Below are positions 34,088 to 49,000 of a stretch of DNA of 64,000 bases, in pieces. The notes under the pieces are model-generated. The model ran no database searches, was not told the DNA's origin, and saw only the letters and a program-made list of their open reading frames with translations. This stretch comes from Hymenolepis diminuta (lineage: Eukaryota > Platyhelminthes > Cestoda > Cyclophyllidea > Hymenolepididae): positions 2,800,888-2,864,887 of the forward strand of contig CAADRB010000013.1 in NCBI GenBank assembly GCA_900708905.1. Reading direction: 5' to 3'. Position 1 is the first letter of the stretch, and the number at the start of each line of letters is the position of its first letter. The translations under genes and the position numbers were made by a program.

Positions 34088-37000
34088 GTAAGTTGAAGTG
34101 TATTATTTTATTCTTCAGACGAGTATCTTTAATGCGTGAGTTGTTCCAATGTGGCAAACCGCTCCCTATTGAAGATTTATGCGGGGAGGACGGTGTTAAT
34201 CAAAGTACAGACTTAACACCCGAGTAAATTTTGTTTCAATTTTTTTATAAATTATTGAGTTATGTGGATTCATATTGATTTTACCCAATTTTTTGTTTAC
34301 AGGCGACCTCCACCCTGCAAGATAAATTCGCGAACCCCGTCCTTTCTGTCAGATTTAAAGGGAGAAAGTGCGGTCCAGAGACGTCTTCAAAACGCCATTA
34401 ATGAATCAAATGGTGACGCTGACGATGAAGATATACCTTCAGTGAAGGATTTTGCAGCATCTCTTGTAAAGGAATTGAATAGGTGTGTTTTCAGTTATTT
34501 TCGACCAATATTGCCACTAATTTATAAACTTTTGCTTGATCTGTGTAATATTGCAGTAATTCTTCCAAAACTCAATCCCCTTCAAATGGAATCAATAAAA
34601 CCATGATATCTCGTCAGATTCAGTCTTCTCCTCCCCCGATTCCTGCCCGACCTAAAACGTGTCCTCCTCTTCGTTTTAATTCTCCGCTTGCTCAAGGTGG
34701 GCACTTTGTTCCTCTTTTGCCTTTAATACATAATGTACCATTATTAGTAGTAGTTTTGCCTATTTGAAAATATTTTGCCAGTTACTACAACTATTTGATC
34801 TGATTCCAGAGGTCATGGTCTTTGGAGTTTTATTTAACATGAATTTTATAGTACATGTCCGCATTTGTAGACGCTTCAATCGAAGCTTCTCGAAATCTTC
34901 AGACTTCGTCGCCTCGCTCCGGCCATTGTTTTCGATCGATTTAGTGTCAGTATTTTTGTCTTATTATACTATGACCGAACTCTACTTACTAAAGTCAAAC
35001 ATGTGGCTGCAGTGAACGCTTCCTGACTTTCTTATCTGCCTTAGAGAAAGAAAAGTAACTTCCAACAAAGTTGTCCAGGTGTTTATATGATCTTGAATAA
35101 GCAAAGTTATGAATACACTACAAAGTACAAAAATCAGTTGTACGAGCATGAATATGGATCATGACAGTAAGTTATACCGAGATCAACGCAGAGACCTCTT
35201 GCTAAATTTAAGATCGCTGATTTTATGTAAAGGAGTCCTGAGTGGTTTAAGAAACTGCTTAAGCACGGTGCGTCAGTACAGTGTGGATTTCAAATAAGCC
35301 TCATGTGTTCTTCTCATGTTACCTTTTACAACAAAACTGATAAATATTTAAAATATTTAATTTTGAATATAAGAAGATGAGTAGGTCTATTTACAATAAA
35401 GTTTTTTTCAGAAACAAGAATTTGAACTACTTTCTTGCTTCACTCTTAGGCAGTTTGGGAATTAACGGATGAGTGCCTTAAGTATTTATTGCTGTAGACT
35501 GAACCAACTTGTTGTGTCTACCTCCTTAATTAGATTGAAACCGTCGTGTGTCATATTGTAATCATCACATCATTTACTACCTAGCTGTCTCTTGTGTAGA
35601 TCGTTGGACATTCTGACATTTATGGGCTTTGACAAGCGCTCTTATTTTTAATAATCATCATTTTTCGTCACTTTATTAAAATTGACGTTGACAGTTCATT
35701 AGGAAACATCTTTTAGCCGCCATTGCGTCTGTGGTTCAGTGCACGTCTGCCAGGTCAGACGTCACAAGATCCATTCCAGTCGTGTTTATGGGCAACTTCA
35801 CTGGTTATTTTTGGCCCATACGGGAGGTGGCTCCAATAAACTTTCTCTATAACCGAATGAAGGCCTGTTGACATCTTCATAAATGAGTTTAGAAAGTTCT
35901 TAGTGGCCTTTATGAAGTTTCTTCAAGATTATTTGACCTGAAGGTATATTCGCTGAAATTCGATTTGAATAAATGTGATGGGTTGCATTCTATAACTTAA
36001 TATGCTATTGGCATTTTGTTAGCACGATAATCTGCATGTTGGAAAGATGAACACCTTAGTTCTAAAATCAGGTTGCCTCTGTTAAGCATAATTTATCACG
36101 ACCTCTCTTACATAAATTGCCGCCGTTGTGGCGGCCTTTTTTCCTCTTTGAACTTATTCATAATAGACGCCCTTCATTTTGACAACTTCTGTTAGAGCTA
36201 ATTTGTTGACTTCTTTCGTCAAGTTGCAATTTGATTAGTAAAGTATATCCTTCTTTTACTGATTAATTGATCATATGGCACGAAATCAAATATCTAACTG
36301 ACATGTAAAGGGCAATTGAATTTCTTAGCCTCTTCGTTAAACTAATAATCTCCATGTGAATATTTTGATCATATTATTCTTATACATCAATCTCTTCTAT
36401 CATTTTTTTCCTCGGAAGTATCAGAAATTGAATAGCATAGGTTTTAATTCATCAGCATTGAGGGTGTAATTCCGCTAAGTGGTGGTTTAACCACTGTTGT
36501 CCTTTGCACCATAGAGAAGGATAGAAAGATGGCTTGGTTCCGTTCGATCTAAAGTATGACAATTTCGTTCTTTAAGTTATGATTTTTATTTACTCCTTCA
36601 CCTTACCTGAGGAATTTATACCAAATGACGATTAGTACTCACGGTCATTAAGTGACATTTACATTGGTTGTTAGTTTTCATAAACAAAGGTCTGTATTTG
36701 GTTGTATTTATTGTCACATTCTGTAAACTAAGTTCTGTTTATTTGACGTCGGCAGAAAGTGCACATCCCAAATCGTATAAGACTGAAAGTGGAACAACTC
36801 ATCTTCAAATTGCAGAGATCCGCTGATATAATCTGACGCTAGCAAGAATTCTTAAATTAAAAATTTTTTTGTTTCAATGCCTCTTGCATGTTCCACCACA
36901 AGAATTCCATTGTGGATTAATAGTCTTATGACTTTTAAACTGGTTTCAATTGATCGGATGCTTTTTTCTATACGTTTTGTTCATCATTACATTACCAAAA

Positions 37001-40000
37001 GATCTAGAACACTTCTTAATGTTATAATAATGCTAGTAATTCTGCCCTCTGTGACATTTTAATTACTTGTGCGTAGTGTTTGAACTTATCGGCACATCAT
37101 AAATGCTAATAAAGTCTTAAGTGCTTGTATTGCGCCTCTCTATCCCTCTCGTTTTTTGGTTACTTTTAGAAGAAAAAGTTCAAATAACTAATGGACCCAT
37201 GGAACCAACGAATGGGTACGTTCATTTGCACCCCTTTTTGTTCGTTTATATTTTTTTCATGGAATTTATTTTATGGTAACATTTTGGAGCGTTAATTTTC
37301 CCTAAAATAGAATTATCTACATTCCAGTTATGAATGGGCAAGTTTGTAGGTAGGTGTTCTTACTATTGTCATTCAGAAGGTGAATCCTCCTAGGGTCACT
37401 ATGTTTGACAATTAACAATCACCATGGACGGTTTGAAAAGTAGAGCACTGGAGTTGTGTAGACTCAAGTGTTATTTAAACGAACCACGATGAAGATTTGA
37501 GAGATTAAGCGGAAGAGAGAGAAATATGAGAGAGTAAACAGAGGGAATGATTTCGGACATGGCAAGATAAAATAGACCACTCCAGGATACAAGATGTTGC
37601 TACGGTAATTTGGGGTCACCACAGAATTAAGTGTCACTGTGAGGACGGGATAAGTTATGTTCCAGGAATTAGTGATGACTTAGATAAATATTTTGGAAAG
37701 GCGTGATGATTCATCCATCAGCTTCAATTCTCCATTTACTTAATTTTTTCTCAAAATTAATTATTTCTGAGAATTTCTTTTCAATAAAAGACAGTTAATG
37801 TATCACTTGATAGAGAAATGACGGTACTTAACTTTTGTCGCTTACGCTGTCCTGCAGAATATTTCCCAAACTCGTTCAAGAGGGTCGCTCTTCAACACTC
37901 ATCTTGAACAGAGGTGTATCGTACTTGAACCTCTGATGTATATTATTATCACTATTTTTCATCACAGCAATATATTATTTAACTATTTTTGTGAGAAAGC
38001 AAATGAAATCGGATAGAAGAAATTCTAATAGGTGAAAGGGAAGTGGATGGATGGGTTATCTAGAGAATGGACAAGACATCAGAGTCTTACTTCATTTGCT
38101 TTTGAATTTGGGTTGTGCAGTATTTAATTAATAGATAGTTCACGACCCAAAATTAAAATTTCATGACTCGTCATCTGGATTACTTGGAGAATTCTTCTTC
38201 ACACTATCCAATGCTTCATTTAACGATTGTTTAATTATAATGTTCAGTCTTACTATATATAACGTTAGCATTAGCAGATCTTTGAACCTTTGATAAAGAA
38301 ATTTCCGTCTTGCTATCCCTAACTTGAGCAGTATTAACCAATTCGATTAGTCATGCCTTTCATTACATTGTGTGCCGATGAGTATCAACCCCATGACCTC
38401 TGATCCAACAGATTTTCGCTTACCTCATCGTAATCGATGCACAAGGTCTTAAGAAGAATGAGCGAGTGTATTTTTCAACCAGAACGATTTAAAATGATTC
38501 TCATCTATAAATAACGATAGTATCTACTATTGTCTGGATCCCAAATAATCTTATGCCAAATTTGTGAGAGATTTTGCTAATATGTATGCAAGGTAAGTTT
38601 CTTAAGATTGTTCCTCAAAATTAGTCTGGGCAAGTTGAAATTGAAATAGAATCCATAAAATAAAGTACTGAAGCAGCCGATTAATACATGGTGATTGAAT
38701 TAACCATGCATGGGCTGGACGCTTCGTCTTACGCAACTATCAATAATTAACTAGGGAAGGATTCTCATTATCTTGGGCTTTTATTATCTGTTGAGGTCAC
38801 TCTGGACCAATCAAATCTCCCATCTAGGTGGTGTTCTCATATTATCATCTCAATTGGCATATACTATTCACCCACGATTGTGGCAAGAACGTTACCACAA
38901 ATTCGGTGTGTTTGTTGTGCCTTATTTTCGCTGTCTCAAACTTCAATTTGTGCCGCTTCGCTTTTTACGCTTCGTGGGGGGAGTTATAAATTCTTCCCAC
39001 CGAGGATTTTTCTATTATTGAGTCTTTTTTGAACATTTCGTTTGCATTCGCTTTTCAATTTTAATCTCATCGGATTTTAGAGAAATGGCAAAGACATCTC
39101 CCGGATCTTCGGAAGTATCAGGGCCAACTACAGGTTCTCAGGTTGGTTCTAAGTATTTAAAATTTTTTATTACTACTTAAATACTGATTTTAATAACTAT
39201 GAGTGTAGGATAGACTTTTAAATGTTGTAATGAAAATAGATGCTCGTAACGGCATTATGCGGTGAGATAATTAGTTTATATCATCAGTCATGGATTAGCA
39301 TCACATATCAGAGTCGAGGTGTGATGGAAAATCAATTAAATGGAAATCGATAGGTGCGGACACCATGAGCAACGCCACTCATTAATTCTGATTGAGTTGT
39401 CATAATTTTTTTGGATTAAATCATTGCGATTTTAAGGCGGTTTAAAAATCTCCACCTCTGGACTTTTCAGGATCTTTCAAAGGAAGTTGACAAGACTGTC
39501 TCTTCAACAGAATGTGAAGTTGTAAAATCATTGAACACTGAGGAATTAGTTGCCGATCCAGCTGCTGTCGAGGAGGAATATATTTCAAATGAGGAGGAGA
39601 GAGAATCAGAATGTTCTGATGAAAGTGAACAAGGGGAGGATGATGAGAGGGAGGAGGAGTCCAGTGCCGAAGATACTGCAGATTGGGATCCAATCGATGT
39701 CGATACGGATAAATCGACGATTGAGCGATTTTCATTACCCTCTCATCTTCATCCAGTTGCCGGTATGGTTGTATTTTTTGTGCTCATTGTCTATCGGTAT
39801 TTTATTTATAAATGGATTTGGTTATAAATATTTTATTGGCTAATATCTTTGTCAATGTCTGAAATGTAATTGGGGGAAAATAATAGAATTACATAGAAAC
39901 AGATGTATTGTTAGAGGCTAATGGTTTTCAGTAATTTTCATTTTGTGATCAGTTTGAAGTAGATTTAAAAAGCGTTCATTTTTATTAATGTTTGATGAAA

Positions 40001-43000
40001 TCGATCAGCTCATAAGTGAGAAGAAAGGTTTTTTTATTGTAAAATATTTTTGGGTTGAGAATGAAAGTTAGCTATTGTTAGTAATCATAACACTACTGAA
40101 GTATCTGAAAGAAATTGTTTTTAATTTCCACTTAATATATTTAAATTTAAAATCAAATGCTCCAATCAGAAACCTGAAAGTCAAGTTTAGACTTGAATTT
40201 CCTTCCCCTCTTTTCACCAATACTCATTTCCGTCTATTTGATATAAACATGATTAAAAATTTTTTTTTTTTCCTTTGCGATTGGTAATAATACGAATGGC
40301 TTCGTTTATATCAAGTTATAAGAACAGCGAAAGTGGTTTTGTAAATTCATTCGTGCTTTAAGGTAATTTTAAGTACCTCCTATCGGATACATCAAAGCCA
40401 ATGAGAAAAGTACTAAATATGGGGGATTAAAAACGCTTAAGCTTTTTATATCTCTTTGTTTTCCTCATATATTCCTTTCCAATGTTTTCTTAATTATTAT
40501 TCCCGCTCTCTGTGCAACAATGTTTTTTTCTTGGCTGTATTCCACTCAAAGACGTTCCTATCTTTCTTCTCATGAATTCCTCATTATCTGTCAATTTTTA
40601 TGCCTATCTTTTCGATCATTTTTGTGGTGGGTGCAAAGTGATCTCAAACCTCAAGTTATTTCTCACAATTTAGAAAATTCAATGACCCTTTAACTGTAGT
40701 CAAACTTAAAATCTGGAGGAGATTAAAAATTTCACCGTCTTTCTGAAACTCTATTATAGAAGAGTTTCGGTAAACTCACCTGTTGGCATTAATTGATTTT
40801 GAATAAATGATTGGACCATTTTAAGTGAAATTTTATTGTCAATTACTTTTTTTCCATTATTACAATGGGAATGGAGTGTGACATCGAAACTCAGAAGTGA
40901 TATGATAATACTTGATTTAATTATAAATTGTTGGTTATGGCGCAGATTTACTAACATTTTTTTGTTAAAGGTTCCTCTACAATTGAAAATTAAAAATCCT
41001 CTGTTGGACCAGTAAGCGCTCCTCTATTCTATTCATAAGAAATAAAAACTCGTTAAATTGCGATTTCGCCAAATCGGTAGTAGATTTTGTCGGAATCTCT
41101 TTAAAATACCATTTAATTAGCTGCCGTAGTTCACAATGATTCAGCTCTTCGTAATTCACTGGAAAATTCGTGCCTTTTAAGCGCCGATGATTCATAGTCA
41201 ACATTTTCCTCTTCCTATCAAGCGTCAAATAAATACACTCAATAGGAAGAGGAACAGTATAAATAGACAAGATGTTTTCTGACTCTCAGATTGACAGAGC
41301 AGAATTCCTTTTGATTCATGTATAGCTTTCTTTTTTGGCAATATCTTACACTATTTTATTTCAAATCTGATGTCTCAAGTTCCCTTACTGGGTGCAATCG
41401 CGACCTCCAGGTGAAATTTCGTTAATTACTGGCATATCATTAAGGCGGTTGGTGTTTGATTATAGACAAGATAAATTTAATTATTCACGAAAGAGCAAAA
41501 GTATTCACATTTTAATCATAGAGAAGTATCCAAATGTGATGATCGATGAAGTAGATTAATGTAGTGAGGGAGGGGGGGTTTGAATATTAGAAGATAACAA
41601 GAATAGGGCTTCAAGCGTCCTACCTAATTTGAATACTTCTGTTCAATTTTTTTTAAGTTATATTTCTCTGCTGAAAATTCGATTTTGGGATTTGATTCCT
41701 GGGTCCCAGGTTAATACGATTGAATGGAGTTGTTGATCATCTCTCTCCACCTGTTTGACTCTTCTCATAGAGCAGATGGCTCTTGCTAACTAACTCGCAA
41801 TTGAGGGGTTTTATATTTCTTATAGAATGCTCAATCAGACACATATTGCTAGTGGTTATTTAATAGTTGCTTGTATGTTCAATTCGTTAAATGGTGCAAA
41901 CAGGAATTACATTGGTGTCAAATGGGCCACTCGCACTGGCTAATACTGATTTACAGATAAACGGTTCCTAGTTTCTGATTTAGATACCTTATTGTTCCTT
42001 CACAAAATTATCGTTGAAATAGTTTACATGAGCATAAAAATTCCTTCAATACAAAATAATATCCAACCTAAAGGAACTCGTTTAAATGTATAACCTATTT
42101 TGTTTCAATCAAAGGGTTATTTAAGAATAGTCAAATCTTTCCTGAAAAATAGAATATTGTAATTGGATAGACAATCAGTGGGGTCAACACTGATGTGTCA
42201 CTCCAAGTGAAAAGGGAAAATAAACAATTGGGATTTTTAAAATTGACATCCTATTTTTAGATATTTTATAGTCATTCTTCTACCCAGTTATTTTTTTTTA
42301 ACTTGGCACTGAATTTTTTCCATAGAAACGTCTGTTTTTGCATTTCTTTAAACTGGGCAATTTATCAAACTCCCATATATGCAAATTTTGTATTACTAGA
42401 GGGATGATGATTGAACAAAAAAAGGTTAATCTGATGTATTAGTCCAGGCTTGTTAGTTGTATGATCAGATGAAGGTTTATTGCTGTTGAAATATCTTTTT
42501 GAGTACTGGTCCTTATCGCCTATGGTTGCTGGACCAAATAACCACCTCGGTTCTAATGACTTGTTTAGATCCGGAGGAATAAACCGTATTACCGATACAT
42601 CAAGAAGGCCTTTTATTTATTTTGTATACTGATCGGTTTTGGGGATTGATTGGCTACCTGATTAGCTAGTTGTATAGCGGTGAATTGACTTTATTCCTAG
42701 ATACGAGCTTGTGAGAAGAGAAAATCGAAAAATCAGATGCCCCAGGAACAAACTCCGTCCACTGAAGTTGTTACGATTTCTATTCAGAGCATCGAAAAGA
42801 TCCCATCCTGCCTCCTGTAAACTACCAACTGAACCCTATTTCTGCAAAATAGATTAGGGGAAGAGTCATCTGTCTCAGTACCAGCTATGAAATTTTGTTC
42901 GAACGACGCTACACCCAAGTTAGAACCTACTGTATACTTATTTAACTACCGACCATCATTAGTTCACTCAATAAACGCATAGAGATGAAATTTGAACCCT

Positions 43001-46000
43001 GTCATTTGGTAGCTGATGAGTCATTAAGATATCGTTTTTAATTGATAACTGTGTCTTTAACTTTTTCCCTCTGCTTTTGTATTTATACTAAAAAGTTGAG
43101 GAATACCAGTTAAATGCCTCAAATGGATATATTTTTACCATGGGTTTGAGTTACATCGAGTAAGGGAGTATAAAGTATCCATAAATAGTGGTTAACGTGC
43201 TAACCTGTGAAGTCATAGGTCATAGGTTCGATGTTCACTGGTGAGCTCTGGTTAAGCCTGACTCATTAGGATAACTCGATGATGCTGTACCTATACTCAG
43301 GATCAGTGTTGATTAAATGTTTTCCAAGGTGTGTCTGGGAGTTTTAACGCTTCAATAGTTGCTACTGCTTGATTTCTATAAATACTCTTTTGGTATCGAC
43401 TAGCCAACTTTCTTTATATTTCTATTTCAGTCAACGATGCTGGTGTATATCTTCTAGATGACGGTCATTTCTTCTATCAGACAGATGGAATTAAACCCCT
43501 ATCAGATTCCCAAAAGACACCATCTTCACCACAGAAGGAGGAGAACTGCACACCGGAGGAGTTCAATTCGAATATAGAAGGTTCTCCAAGTCCCTCGAAA
43601 AAGCAAAGATCTGTCAACTTTAGCACGGAGCCTATTACTGTAAGCTCGGGGATTTTCGCATGTCCTTAATTTTAATAGCCACTTACTAGCTCATGTATAC
43701 ACTTGTCTTGTCCTGGTTAGGTCAAGTTTCGAAAATTGGTGTAACTATTTCGGGTTAAGGGGATGATTACATCTGTCTAATCTGCCAAGATGATTAACAA
43801 ATTCAATTAGTCTTCTACATTACACTTATTCACTGTGCCGCCCTACCTTTTTTAGAGTTACCCCAGTATTAGAAGAAGACACGTTTTGTACAAATTTGAA
43901 ATAGTGTTATAAGACTAACCCCAGAATATTGGTTATCATTCTTTATTATTTATTTATCAATAAGAATTTTTACTTGCTCGCTTCTAACTTTGCATAGATT
44001 TATACACTGATCCAGGAACGAAACGTGGGCAAAGCAGCTGTCTTTAGAAAATTGGGGAAATACGATATCGTAATGTAGCTTGAGGTATGTCGAAGAAAGC
44101 AATGAGTATGCTGCACGTTAAACTTAGTTTTTATATTTCCAAATATCTCTTATTTAGCCATTTCCTGACTCTTAACGACCAAGTCTTTCTTGGCCTTTCA
44201 ATGTTCCTTTAGTTTTTAATCTGACGATAAAATATGTTCTAAAAACTTTTTAGGAGGAATTAAATGTAACTTAAAGAGAGAATTTTTCCATAAGGAATAT
44301 TAACGAATTTTCTCATTATTCCAATAATGTCTTAGTCTGCCTCTGTTTTTGACTGAAGGCGAATTTTATGCTCTCTGGCTTTCAAAATCAAATGTCTATC
44401 TTTTTATCAGTCAGCATTATACTCCAAATGCACTGGACTCTCTGTGTCTTCATTTCTTTTGATATTATCTCAACCCAGCTGTTTTATTATTCCCTCCACG
44501 TTTTTTCCTCGGGGTGGGGGTGTTATTTGTTATTGAACCCATCATAATTAAGACGGTTACTTAAGCCATTGTGTAATTGAACAATTCATATTTTGTTGTT
44601 CTCTATTTTGTTTTTCAAGAAATTTATCGTGATTAAAATAGATTTACTTCAAGGGGAAACATTTTGGCATTGTCCTACTTTTCCTATTTCCATTCGCATT
44701 AACTGTAGTCCAGTCAGCGAAGACAGTAGACTAACGCGTATTGATCAGAATGCTTTTAGTCCGTATTTTTGCTAGTAAAACCGATCGCTCATAGCCTGAG
44801 GAGAGACATAGCTAATAAATTTTTCCAAAGACGCTAGTGAAATTTCGGATTTCGCTCATTGTCAAGGTATTGTTTTGGAAAATATTCCCCATTTAATTTA
44901 TAATAACCGTATTCTAGAGCGTTTAAAATCAGATTGTTTATTGTCCGTGAGCTCTGACCGAACGAATTATTTATATCTCGAAAGGATGTGTACTTTTTGA
45001 TGTCAAAATGTAGTAAGTTGGGATCATTGGCAATTTGTATTTGTCAAGTTCGTTCGTGAGGCACGCTATAAACATTCTTGCTATAAGTGACCTTCCAGTT
45101 CAGATATCACGGGTTTGATGCACTACCCGCAAACACTAGTTACGTTTGATCAATAAATGCCACAGAATGCAATTTTCATATCAGAAAGGCTAGAGTACGC
45201 TACTTCTCTATTCAAGAATAACGGCTTCCCTTCGACAAGCTTGGAAATTACAACGGTTTGGGTACAATCCACACAACATTGATCCGTGTTGTTTCTCTTG
45301 ATGGTCTATTTTGACCAGACTTTAGTTTTATTCCTCTCGAGTGGGATATGTGTTGTTTGTAGTTTTTCCAGAATGAGAGGTCGTACTTTCAGTAAGCCTA
45401 ATATATTTAGAAATCACACCCATTTAGAAACGGTGAATAGTGTACCTCTTTTTCCCCATCACAAAAGCGGCTTTAAAATACTAGCTGACGATTTTGCAAA
45501 TATTTAAATAACACTCATTTTATTACCTTCCTCTTCTCAATTTCGAAATTTTTCAGTCGGCCTTATTCATTCTAAGTATATCTCATTCATTCCTACAGAC
45601 TTCCATCTTTGATTTCTGCCATCGGTAAGAATGTCTTTTTCTTAATAAGTGAGTTGATTGATGTTTTTCGTTTATTTTTATGGCAATCACTTGACTCGAA
45701 ATTGTCGCCTGATTTGTCAATTTTGAAGAGTTTTCTCTCAGATTAGAGGCACGAGATTGTCAAATGATTCAGCTCTTAGGGTTATTTCTGGCTCTCTGCA
45801 CTTTTACATGAGTGAGTTCAAATCAATATAATTGGCTTTTTAGTTCTCAATTCTCCATTATCATAATCTAAATGCCATCTATTTCAGTTATTTGTTTTTT
45901 TTATTACGATACGAATCTTGTCATCAATCTGATGGTCGGAAATTATTAGTCCCTATCTCTGTTGTTCAAAATTAGTTCAATGTTGTCAGAAAATTTTTAC

Positions 46001-49000
46001 GTCAAAATTACTGATAATATGGTGTTAAAATTGGCACATTAAGAGTCAGATAAGCATGCTTTGTGGTTGAATTCCTCAAGTCTTGCAAAGGATATCAAGA
46101 TACCATATCCTCTTTCCTTGGCAAGTTTAGACACAATCTGTCACTTAAAGCCTTCATCTGTAATTTTTTTTGTCAAATGTGAAATTTGCAAATTTAAGTT
46201 TGTGCTTATTCTTAAGTTTAGATTAAGTTCGATTAGGAAAAAATGTGTTAAGAACAGCTCCGGATTAAACAGTTTGGAGAAAAACCTTCCAAATCTGTTA
46301 TTGAAAATGTTGTCCTACTTTTGATTAGGGTAGGGGCAAATCTCATTCAAATAACCATCTTTTTGACCATCTTGATTCAGTAAAGTCGTCCATCCATATC
46401 TCTGGATGTAAATCAATGAATATCGATCTCGTGACCTCTGATTTAGTACTCATGCGTAGCGGACATATTGTCAAGGATTCACACACTATTATATAAACAT
46501 TGCAGGCTTTTTTTCAACTGAGACATTTAGTTAAGAGAGTTAAGGTGAAGTTGAGCATAGGGAAGATTAGTGACTGAATTCTTATCAAAATAAGTAAGTT
46601 ATAATGATCAAATCTAAAGATAATATAATGAAAACTTATCTAACTTGTTTCCTTAAGTTTATTTGTTCGGTTTTTAATATCATCATGCGTTACACAGTCA
46701 TTTTTTAATAGGACGTACCATAATTACATTGAATAAACTTTAATAGCCACTTCCAAAAATATCGTTACTGGCCTCATCTACCTGTTCTTTGTTGTAACAA
46801 GATAAAGTAAATCGAAGTGATATGATTAAGCTTAATCAAACGGTAAACAAACTCAGAATATTGTAGACATAATCTCACCTATGAAATTCGAATTGCTCAT
46901 TAGGACATTGCTAGGCGAAGTAAGCCCTTTATGTGAAAGCGGAAGAATCAATTCTTTCATAATTCTAATTAGGACTCTTAATGTTCTAGCTTCATTGTCT
47001 ATTTCTTCTTGACCCCCTTCGTTTTGACTCATTTGATGTTCTCCTCATTTGAACGCTTTCTTGTGATTGAAATTTGTAAATTTTTTGCACTGCCCTGGTC
47101 AATGATAATAAAATAATTTTATTACCAAGTAAGTTGAAAATCAGCCGTTTTATTTCCCTCTCATCCCACTTGATCAATTGTAGGTTTTCTTACCGAGTTC
47201 TTACGTTTGTCTCGTTGCAAGTCTTGCGAGGAAATTCGTTAATTCATTGTTTTATATTCATCTGTGCATGCACACATAGTTTCCTTTCCTGGAATTTTTA
47301 TTCCCTGCGTCTCTACGCTTTCTTACTGTTCTGTCCGAAGTCTCCTGTGTCTCCTCTGAAATTTGCTGCAGAAGAAAAAACTGCGCCTGTAAAGCTGTAA
47401 ATTCACGTTTCTTTTCCCGCCTTCAAAGTCATTAGCTAGCGGCAATGAGGGAAAATGATATGGAGTGGCGTTATTTTTAGCAGTAAAATGGGTTTAAAGT
47501 TGGTGGTGTTTCACTAGTTCTGTAACTGATAATACTTGTTTGTTTTTGTTATAGGTATTTAGTACGCACTCAGTGACAGCGTATCGGCGAAGGAATGAGA
47601 CCATTGATCCCTTGATAGCTTCAGCAGAATATGAACTTGAAAAACGTCTTGAAGATCTAGATTTATTTGAAGTGGAACTCAATAAAGGTAGGCTTATCGA
47701 TTTCAGTATTTGTAGGACCCCGTTTTTATTAATTTTAATAACCCATTTTAGAGAATAATATTCCTACTAAATAATTTAGAAGTCTTCAAATATGGAATTT
47801 TGTTAATGGACAATATGATTGTTAATGTAGTCACTGCCTGCAGCAGGCAGTTTAGAGGCAATTTTCTATTAATAGAATAAGTGCGATCACCAATCGTCGT
47901 GACTGCTTTGAGGGGGATTGGAAAAAACACTCCAATTTATTAACTAGTTATTGAAAATAGATAAATCATTTCTTATCGTGAAGTAATTTGATATTAAAGG
48001 GTATTCTCATTAAATTACTGTCTAAGGTGTCGATTTCGTAGCTAAGTAACTGTTTGCTTGGCGTTTTTATAGCTATCATTAATAATATTAGTCATTTCGT
48101 ATACCTCTGTTCCTTTCACTCTAAATAACGATTTACACAAATTTGGCTTTCGTAGGTTACGCCTGTTTTATATTGATGGGTTGTGTTTAATTAATTCATA
48201 AAGAAATGTAGGTATTTTTTTGTTTAAGAGGTTTACTTTGAAACGGAAGGTGCTATATCATCGTTATCGAACACTGATTTACTAGAATGAGTGTCGCGAG
48301 TTGACTGATAAATCGATTTTTCTGATTTCTTTTAAGGTAATAATGGACTTGGAATCAGTATCCTCGGTATGGGTATGACTTTTGTGAACGGAATCGAGAA
48401 ATTGGGCATCTTTGTGAAGGCAATCACTCCCGGCGGTGCCGCAGATGTTGACGGAAGGTAAATTTATATTAATTTGGAGTCCTTGTATACTACTTATGTA
48501 CATGAGTATAATTAAGTTTGTTTAAGACACTAAATCTCACTTCTTAATTTATTTAGCTAATATTTTTCAAATTACATTCTGGGCGTTAGGTTTTTATCTA
48601 ATGGATAGGCTGTTGGGTAATACTATATAATAAATGCCTCCCTCTTTTATTAAAGCATCAACGATACGTCGGATAATTGTTTTGTTGCGTCTAGGTGATT
48701 CCTTATGAATACTTAATAAAGTTTCCCTACGAATATTTCTTAGCCCTCCTGTTTATCCTCCAATAAAAACAATACATACTTTTATATTATCCCCAAAACG
48801 ACCTTTATTCGGCCGATAACGCACATGCCTAAGCTAATGGAAGGAACCAATTGTTTTGGGAAAATTTTCAGAGAAAATTTAAAAAACTAGCCTTTATTTG
48901 CTACTTGATTTTTCCCTTGATTTTGTCCTATTCGCTCTTGATTGGCTTTTATTCTTCTGAATGAAGATTTATGCGTCTGTATCGATTTATTTTATTTAAT

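Larger units (their letters stand above)
43640..47554. other. neurabin intron 8
   Basis: 3915 bases. Holds a minus SINE-type copy (46405-46500) and an R1 copy (46771-46985). A frame at 46061-46324 and others are AT-rich noise. Confidence 0.6.

Noticed and set aside
39442..39843. Overlapping frames of about 97 codons on both strands at neurabin exon 7
   Set aside because: They arise from the low-complexity GAG/GAA-rich exon. Only the plus frame that joins exons 6 and 8 in phase is real.
43185..43260. Functional tRNA gene
   Set aside because: Box A and box B-like motifs exist but no acceptor stem or cloverleaf pairs, and the segment has a repeated tail, so SINE-type is the better call.
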